Below are positions 56,633-64,000 of a stretch of DNA of 64,000 nt, piece after piece. The translations under genes were made by a program, and so were the position numbers. Every line of letters starts with the position of its first letter. Position 1 is the stretch's first letter. The notes under the pieces are model-generated. The model made no database searches and had not been told where the DNA came from. It saw nothing but the letters and a program-made list of their open reading frames with translations. The DNA lies in NCBI RefSeq assembly GCF_002288925.2, contig NW_022097999.1, positions 13,304,654 through 13,368,653 of the forward strand, in the 5' to 3' direction. Source of the stretch: Delphinapterus leucas. Lineage: Eukaryota; Chordata; Mammalia; Artiodactyla; Monodontidae.

Positions 56633-59500
56633 ACTTTGCTGTACAGAAAATCTGTGAAAGTTGATTTCAGGGACTTCTCTAAAAATAGTAAATTTAGGAA
56701 GTCAATATTTTCCAGAGGATATGAATGGTGCCTGGCTTTTAAGAGATAATTGCGAAAAAGGATATATGGGAGGTAATAGTTTTGACAAAGTATGAAGGGG
56801 TGGAAATGACTTTCTTCAGAAGACCCAATATAGTAGAGAAAAGGTGTCAAATTCACTCACAGTGGGGGAATTTTTTTCTTGTTAAAGTATGTGAGGACCA
56901 GACAAACATTATTTACAAAATATAAATGGAATAGAAGTAGCTTTTGATGACAATGTCATATTTGAAAAATATTTTAGGGGCTAAATGGTATGTTTTTCAC
57001 ATGTCTGAAATCCCCATGTGGGAGGTTATCTTTCAGCTGAAATATCACAAATATATTTAACTTATGTGATAAAGGACCAATATTTGGCTAAGGAGCAAGC
57101 TGGAAGAGAGTGAAATAGTAACAAGGTGGGGAGACAAAAAGGACAGCTACATAGGCGTCCATGAACTTCTAGCACCTGGGCCACAATTCTCAGAAGATGT
57201 CATTGAGTTCCTAACCTAATTTCTCTAACTGGGGATCTTTCCTTGTCCCAGAAAACACTTTTGAAGACAGAGAGGATTAAAAAAATAATATTGTTAAGAA
57301 GCGAGGTTGCTGGGCTTGCACTTTACTAGCCGGAATCCCTTTATCTTTCCTGAGAGCCCCCCAGATCTCTTTTATTCTAGGTCAGTAATTTAACACTCTC
57401 AGCTCTCAATTCAAAGCCAGTAATGACCTTGCTGTGCTGAATTATTAGCTTAGGATATAGAAAGAGAGAGAGAGGGAAGGGGAAAAAAAAAAAAAACCCT
57501 AAAAACAACAGAGGCCTTTTGATCAGAGCACCAAACTGCAGTTCGCTGTAACTCAAGCTGCCCATTCTTATATGGCAGGTATTAAGGACTCCCCCTGCCA
57601 GGCAGGACCCTATTAAAAGACAATAGCTGTTTGAAAAGGGTAAGCAAGTTGATATGGATATAATAGGCCACATATGGGGGCCCTTTTCTACTCTGAAATA
57701 AAGCTCCTTCTTAAGAGTTGTGAGCTGGGAAATCCAGTATTCAGTAAGGCAGGAGGAGGAGATATAATAGAAGCGAGCGGGTAGCCATGCAGAAATGCTT
57801 GAAGGTGCTTCAGGAAAAAGGGACGAGGGCTTTGGGGGAGCCTGCAGAGATGAGCATTAATCACTGAGCATAGAGGCTTTCAGAATGGCCAGGTGCTCTT
57901 AGGTCCCCAAGAGGTTTTTAGGACCAGTGATGACAAAGATTTGGCTGGAACTAATATAGTGGTTAGTTTCTCTAATGGGTTAACAACAACAACAAAAAAA
58001 ACAAGCAGCAAACTAGTAAGCTCTTGCCAGGAATGATGCAGCTGGCAATAAGTAATCCTTTCTGCCTTGTTTTAAACAACCTAACATGCAAACATCCTAA
58101 ACTCCTGATGAGTACCATCTAGTGCCACTAAATGTTCTTGTTATCTCTAGGGTGATATTTTAAAAAAAAAAAGAAAGAAAGAAAAATGCCCTGAAGAACA
58201 GAGACAGTGAACTCCAAAGAAATTGCCTCTTGCCTACAAACTACACACTTCCTCTGATGCAGAGAGGTAACCACAGGACCTGGGACTTCTCACTTTATTA
58301 GCTAACCGATACTTGCTTATCTATCACTATGCCCATTAAAGGATGATGCTTTTCGAGGATCTTAAATCCACAACAGAATTTCCCAACCACTGTTTTAGCT
58401 ATCTCTTAAGTTCTTGTATGTTACAAAACAAGGAAGGATTTAAGAGTGATTCAAGTGAAGGATTTAAGTGAATTAACAATTCAAAACAATTCAATTTGTT
58501 TGAATTGAATTCAAACAATTCAAGTCGTTTATGACTAAATTCTGAATCCCTAAATTCCTAAGCAAAAATATCAGAAAGGTATTTTTCTTTCATCCACCAC
58601 CCTTTGCTAATTGCCAAATGAACAGCTCTCCAATTCCCAACCCACTGTAATTAATGGGCTAGCTTGATGGAATTTACAACCAAAGAAAAAACACAAGGGA
58701 TCTCTTAACACTTGCTTGTTCCACTGAGCGGTCAACAGGGCACAAAACTGATCTTTAGCAAATTAAAGGGTTTTGCTGATTAAAGAGAAAATCTGGATTC
58801 CTAAGAAAAAAATTCTGTCTTACCACTAGGCTTAAAACTCCAAAATAAACATACGGTTTTTACAAAAAGTTATTACAGATAATTGTTTCCACAAAACATC
58901 ACAATTCTAAACTACTCTCCATTATGTAGACCCATCTCAGATAGGGTCATCATGTAAGAAAGGAGGGACGAGCAATGGAGAGCAATGAAAAGAGTAATGG
59001 GGAACATCAAACACCACGCTCATTCCCTAATTCATGACTTAGCATATGGTGACCGTATTTTCGGAAGTTCAAATTGGGACCTAGTCTAAAAAAGTTTTTA
59101 TTTGGTGTGTGCGCCACTTCCAGGTGTGAGAAACAGTCTATAGATTTTTTATATATAGATATAGGTATAATGATTATGTTTAAATGCCATGCTAATTGAT
59201 AAATATTAAATGTCATATCATTTGATAAATCTTAAAAGATATACAGCCTATATATTCTGAAAAATAATATTCATTATACAGAACAGCATGAATAGTATGA
59301 TACCATTGATATAAAACTACATGGGTGCATATGCAAGTAGACAAGATGTTTGAAAGAACAGAGAAAACGAAGGCAAGAAAAAAAATTGAAGAAAATTTCT
59401 CAGAACTGAAAGACATGAGTTCCCAGACCAAAAGGATCCTTGAAAGCCCAGCACAATGAATGAATATAGATGCGCACTAAGGCACATCATTGTAAAAAAT
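56633..59500. other. Unassigned, repeat-poor interval
   Basis: About 2.9 kb. The 57,530-57,780 part is GC-richer, with two near-CArG decamers (57,566-57,575 and 57,668-57,677). A small palindrome lies at 58,496. No gene was found. Confidence 0.4.
58496..58518. repeat. Perfect 23-bp palindrome (11-bp arms)
   Basis: ttgtttgaatt and aattcaaacaa flank a single g. The surrounding 80 bp also repeats aattcaa-type words. Confidence 0.9.
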
Positions 59501-59511
59501 TAGACTCCACC

Positions 59512-60001
59512 ATTTTTTTCTTTAAATGAACAAGCCAGTTTCTTTTTGTTTGTTTTTCTGTTTTTTTTACTTATTTTTTGCCCGTGTTGGGTTTTCGTTG
59601 CTGCTCGCAGGCCTTCTCCAGTTGTGGCTAGTGGGGACTACTCTTCATTGCAGGGCATGGGCTTCTCACTGCAGTGGCTTCTCTTGTTGAGGGGCACAGG
59701 CTCTAGGTGTGTGGGCTTCAGTAGTTGCAGCATGCAGGCTCAGTAGTTGTGGCATGCAGGCCCTAGAGCACGCAGGCTTCAGTAGTTGCGGCATGTGGGC
59801 TCTAGGGCACACGGGCTTCAGTAGTTGTGGCACGCGGGCTCAGTAGTTGTGGCTTGTGGGCTCTAGAGCGCAGGCTCAGTAGTTGTGGTGCATGGGCTTA
59901 GTTGCTCCACGGCATGTGGGATCTTCCCGGACCAGGGATCGAACCCTTGTTCCCCTACATTGGCAGGCAGATTCTTAACAACTGCACCACCAGGGAAGTC
60001 C
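59512..60001 (-). mobile_element. CHR-type SINE, long form, internally expanded
   Basis: The TSD tagactccacc lies at 59,501-59,511 and 60,002-60,012. The body is about 100 nt longer than other long forms because the cttcagtagttgcggcatg / gggctctag block occurs extra times (59,720-59,870). Confidence 0.9.
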
Positions 60002-61833
60002 TAGACTCCACCTTTTATTGGGGGTGTAGCAAGATCACTTTGTAGAAGAACATGTAGGATAGGAGACATTGGTGCAGCTATCTTTGGAAAATATAATCTG
60101 CCACAGTTTCCCTCCCAAATTTACATTCCTCCCAAATGCAAAATACACCCTGCTCTCCTAAACCCCTGAAGTCTAACTCCATTTCAGCATCAACCCAAAC
60201 TCCAGGATCTTGTCATATAAATCAAAACCAGGTGCAGACGAAGTTCCTCAAGTACAACTTTTGGGGTACAGCTCCACAGTCTGATTACTCATCTAAACAC
60301 CTGTAAACTGAAGAGATAAGTTATACGCTCCCATATGTACAATGATGATACAGGCATAGGGTAACCACAATAGACTTCCATTCAAAAAGAGGGAGAATAG
60401 GAGGCAATATGTAACCACTGGTCCATTGCAATTCTGAAATCCACACAGGTACATGTCTTATTTCCTTGATTTGGGCCCAATACCTCCTCCTGGTAATGAT
60501 TTTCCATGACCTTTGACTCTATACTCTGAGCTTTTGGTTCCATCTTCTGAATCATACTTTCATTTCCATGAAACATTGCTTCAGTTTGTAGTGGAGGGGC
60601 TTTCTTGGCTTGCTTCCTGCCCATAGAAGTCTAGGGGTCCTAAGGTAACTTTTTGTTTTGTATTTATCTCTATCCTCTTTAGTCCAAACTGGTGGTACTT
60701 CCCCCAATACAATTCTCTTAAAAACATGGGTTTTTCTTCATCAGACAAAAGCTGTACACCCAAATCTCCCTGAGACAGGCCCTATCTGGGTTTTCTTAGG
60801 CTGCAATGAGACAACACCCTTAAGATCTTTAGGTCTTTTGTCTATCTGAAAGAGTCTGAGAGGCTCCACCTTGAAATCTTTCTAAGGTTTTAACAAACGT
60901 ACATCCTTACTCTAAGACCACATTTTTCTGACAGCACTCTGTATTTTGATCTTTGCCTTGAGGCACTTTCTTACTTTGAGTATTTTTTGCTGGTTAGAAA
61001 GACTGTCCCAAGCTCTCTATATTTCCTCTAAATCCTACCTGAAAACCAAATAGTTCATTTACATTTCCTATTTTTTCACATTACCAAAGGTAACAAACAG
61101 TATTGACAAACTTCCTGTCACCATATAACACGGGTCCTCTTACCTCCAGCTTCCAATAACATTTTCCTCACTCTTTATTAAGGCTTCATTGATAGCCTCC
61201 TTGAGGCCCATCAGACTTCCACTAACAGTCTCCTCAAGGTCTTTCTGATTTCTGCCTGCTGCCTCGTCTCAAAGCCAATGATGCATGTTTTAGGTTTTTG
61301 TTACTGCAGCAACTCACTCCCAGGAACAAATTTTGTTCAGACCTCTACTGCTGCATAACAAACCACTCCAAACTTGCTGGCATAAAAAATAAAAATTCTA
61401 CTGTGCTTGTGCATTCAGTAGGTTCAGGAATTATACAGAGTGCAGCAGAGACGCCCTGTCTTTAGTCCATAATGTCTGGGACCTAAATTGGAAAGGCTTG
61501 GATGGCTGGGGTCGATGCAAAGGGTTGGGGATAGAATCATCTGGAGGCTTCTTCACTCACATGTTGGGTGCCTAGACTGGGATGACTTGAAGACCAGGCT
61601 TGTGGCTGGGCTTCTTACACATGGCAGCTGGTTAGTAAGAGGGGTCCTGAGAGGGAATTTCTGAAAACCGAGGTCCCAGAAACAGAATCCACATGGCCTT
61701 TTGTGACCTAGCCTTGGGAAGTCACAAAGTGTTACTTTATTATATTCATATTCAAGGGGAGGGCACATAGACCCCACTTCTCCACGGCAGGAATATCAAA
61801 GAATGTGGGGTCCTTTTTTAAAACTGCTACACC
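60002..61833 (+). mobile_element. ERVL-MaLR element (MLT1-like): LTR end, internal part, LTR
   Basis: MaLRs are ancient non-coding relatives of endogenous retrovirus ERVL. The 60,002-60,113 stretch (tagactccaccttttattgg to ataatctgccaca) is the 3' end of a 5' LTR. The internal region 60,114-61,333 ends with tttaggtttttgttactgca and ccaggaacaaattt, typical before a MaLR 3' LTR. A roughly 500-bp LTR follows from tgttcagacctctactgctg, with ggaatcatctggag-type text at 61,532 and tgtgacctagccttgggaag, to aaaactgctacacc. No retroviral gene is readable. The 5' LTR is truncated on its left. Confidence 0.6.
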
Positions 61834-63059
61834 AAAAACAAGGAAGAAGGAAGACAGGGAATCTGAAGGGTAACGGTAAAAGTCCAGAGATCCCTGATAA
61901 CTGCTGTATAGCATACAGAGAGATAAAATAATAAAGATAAAGCAGACCAGAAGATTCTGGAGGAGACTTCTTTAAGGAGATAAAACAGAGAGAATAAATA
62001 CATACAAATATTAATGTACTTGCTTCTGTCAGAGTCCTGGCAGTTAACAGATAATGCATTTAAAAAGGATAGCTGAGGAAAGTTTTTTAGAAAAAATATT
62101 TACAAAGGTGTGGACAGGGCTAAGGGAAAGTGGATTACCTAAGGGCCAGCAACAGTTAGGATCTGTTTTTACCCCTAGGCCTGATGAGACAAGCAGAGGG
62201 AATGCTTCCTTGAACCCAGAAAGAGTAGGGACCATTCAACTTGAGCTGTGACCTTCAGTAGAGGAACAGAGCCAATGCAGCCCACAGCAAACTGGTAGAA
62301 AGAGAAACAAGTGAATAGATATCCCAATCTCACTCTCTCTCCTCCTGCCCTTCAATCTCCTGCCAGTACCTCCCACTGGCTTTAGCCCAAATGGAAGCCA
62401 CAGGGCAAGGGAGCCTATGGATTAAAATCCATACAGATCAGCCCTCCAGAGCAGAGAAATGTAGAGAGTGGATCTGGAGGGGCAAGTGGAAAATAACTAG
62501 CACAGTACTAAAGGGAAATTTACTCAAGTGGGTAGAATTTGGTTCAGTTGGTGATAAGTCTACAGGAAATTAACCAAACAAGAAAAAAGAGGGAGGGGGG
62601 TTATCATAGGCGCGAGAAGATTGCACAACATAGTTCAGGGGTTGACACTGTTTGTATAGTTATAAAATATAAACACTGAATAATGATACAACAAAAACCT
62701 TGATATGAGTATACTGGGAGTTGTGGCGGGTAAGCAAAGGCACACATGTGCAGTAAAGGGTGTTAAAGGGCATTAGGGTTATATCTTACACAGCGGGAAG
62801 TCAATAGATAGCACCTGGATTTGAAAAAAATCAAGAAGTAGCAACATAAGCTAGTCATTTAGAGGTCTAGAAATAAATGCCAAATAAATCACTCTGAGTT
62901 GAAAGTGATTATCTCTGAGGAAAGGGAAACTAAATTGAGAGTTGGAGGAATGCTTTTTTTTTTTTTTTTTTACAATTCTTATAGAACTATTTCACTCTTT
63001 AAACTGTATGCATGTATAACTCTGATTTTAAAAAATAAATAAATTAGGAAAAGAATACT
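61834..63059. other. Unassigned DNA with probable old repeats
   Basis: The 62,330-62,510 stretch (ccagtacctcccactggctt, gcaagggagcctatggatta) is a common mammalian repeat whose family I cannot name. 62,850-63,050 looks like the tail of another (gaggaaagggaaactaaatt, T18 run). Confidence 0.35.
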
Positions 63060-63320
63060 CAGCTTAGAAGGCTACCTGTTCTGTGACACCTTCCCTGACT
63101 CTTCAAGCTTAATTAAGATATCTGTCCTCTGGACAGTCTTATTCTTAGCACCTTAAACCTCTAGTTAGCTCAAATCACAAGTAATTTAATCACTGGCTTA
63201 TTTGACCGTGAGTACCCTCAAGGTAGGGATCATGCCTTATTAGTCATTGTTTCTCCAGCACCTGTCATAAACCAAGGCGTAACAGGTATGTAAGAAATAA
63301 TTCCTGAATTGAATGATCTC
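63060..63320 (+). mobile_element. L2 LINE 3' region
   Basis: gacaccttccctgactcttc, tgagtaccctcaaggtaggg and ttctccagcacctgtcataa. Confidence 0.78.
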
Positions 63321-63414
63321 AGTCAATGGCACCAACACCCTACCAGTCACATAGAATAGAAAACTATCTTTCTAACCCCTCACTGAAATATCTTCCTGAG
63401 CTCTATTACCTCAC

Positions 63415-63771
63415 TGCAATAGGCTGAATATTTGTGTCCCCTTCAAAATTCATATGTTGAAACCTAATCCCCAATGTGATTGTATTTGGAGATGGGGCCT
63501 TTGGGAGGTAGGTCATGAGGGTGGAGCTCTCATGAATGGGATTTGTGCCCTTTTTATAAGAGGCTTAGGGGAGCTTCCTCGCCGTTTCCACCATGGGAGT
63601 ATACAGCAAACAGATGGTCATCTATGAACCAGGATGCAGGGCTCAGCAGACATGGAATCTGTCAGCCTTGACCTTGCACTTCAAGCCTCCAGAACCGCAA
63701 GGAATAAATTTCTGTTGTTTATAAGCCACATAGTCTATGACAGTTTGTTACAGCAGCTCGAACAGACTAAC
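63415..63771 (-). mobile_element. MaLR-type LTR, antisense
   Basis: Plus-strand landmarks are tgcaataggctgaatatttg, tcaaaattcatatgttgaaa, ggggcctttgggaggtaggt and ttctgttgtttataagccac. It is the same family as 19,110-19,743 in inverted orientation, here nearly complete with TG/CA-type ends on the minus strand. Confidence 0.65.
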
Positions 63772-63784
63772 CCACTGACCACAG

Positions 63785-64000
63785 ACCTTCTGTCACTCTC
63801 TAAATACACCAAACCTCTGTGCCCTTGCTCATGCTGTTGCCTTGGCTAGAGATGCACTCCTTGCTCAGCTCCCATTCTCCATTATTCATCTTCTAAGGAC
63901 CATCTGAAGCTCAAAATTCATAGTCAGAATGAATCTCTTCTTCCACTTATCCCAAAACACGAAATTCTACTTGGTACTTATTTAATAGCATCTTAATAAT
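63785..64000 (+). mobile_element. L2 LINE 3' region, cut by window edge
   Basis: gcccttgctcatgctgttgc, tcatcttctaaggaccatct and gaatctcttcttccacttat match L2. It continues past the window. Confidence 0.75.

Overview
This window is mammalian nuclear DNA, most probably from a cetacean. At least 26 copies of a tRNA-derived SINE of the CHR type (the SINE group of whales, hippos and relatives) lie in it, many with perfect target-site duplications (TSDs). The ruminant BovA/BovB, pig PRE and primate Alu repeats are not seen. Two full-length LINE-1 (L1) copies and many older L1, L2, MIR, MER5 and MaLR-LTR remnants make up most of the rest. I found no host protein-coding gene, tRNA, rRNA or other recognisable RNA gene. 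Every long open frame I could identify belongs to L1. If the window lies in a host gene, it is intronic or flanking.

Layout. 1-900: the promoter end of an L1 (element E, minus strand) that runs off the left edge. 900-10,200: old L1M, L2, MIR and MER5 pieces with four SINEs and little-annotated AT-rich DNA. 10,247-17,112: full-length but badly decayed L1 (element A, plus strand), inserted into a MER5A. 17,200-20,200: mostly unannotated, with a MaLR LTR and two SINEs. 20,215-29,360: an old L1 (element C, plus) split by a younger full-length L1 (element B, minus, 22,281-29,119, 15-bp TSD) that has a CpG-rich promoter and nearly open ORFs. 29,360-39,100: SINEs, MIR, L2 and unassigned DNA. 39,100-45,800: a dense nest of L1 fragments and ten SINEs that includes a roughly 495-bp segment present twice. 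45,800-59,500: old L1 pieces and the longest repeat-poor stretches. 59,500-64,000: a SINE, a MaLR element with both LTR ends, L2 and another MaLR LTR.

The SINEs occur in three forms that share the 5' tRNA-like part: short (about 200 nt, ending near ggcccgcgtaccgc plus A tail), long (about 330 nt, with repeated ccacaactactgag and gcaacgaagac motifs) and minimal (about 80-240 nt, with ggtccagtgg and aactaagatcccacatg). The L1 ORFs work together in retrotransposition: ORF1p binds RNA, ORF2p nicks target DNA and reverse transcribes, and the SINEs borrow that machinery. In this window both ORFs of A and B are broken.

The observation I rate highest is not a new gene system. It is a nearly identical 495-bp duplication, 39,540-40,034 copied to 42,084-42,576, with a 7-bp microhomology junction inside a SINE. 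It looks like a recent template-switch event or an assembly artefact. Repeat family names rest on remembered consensus text, not on a database search, and boundaries without a TSD are approximate.
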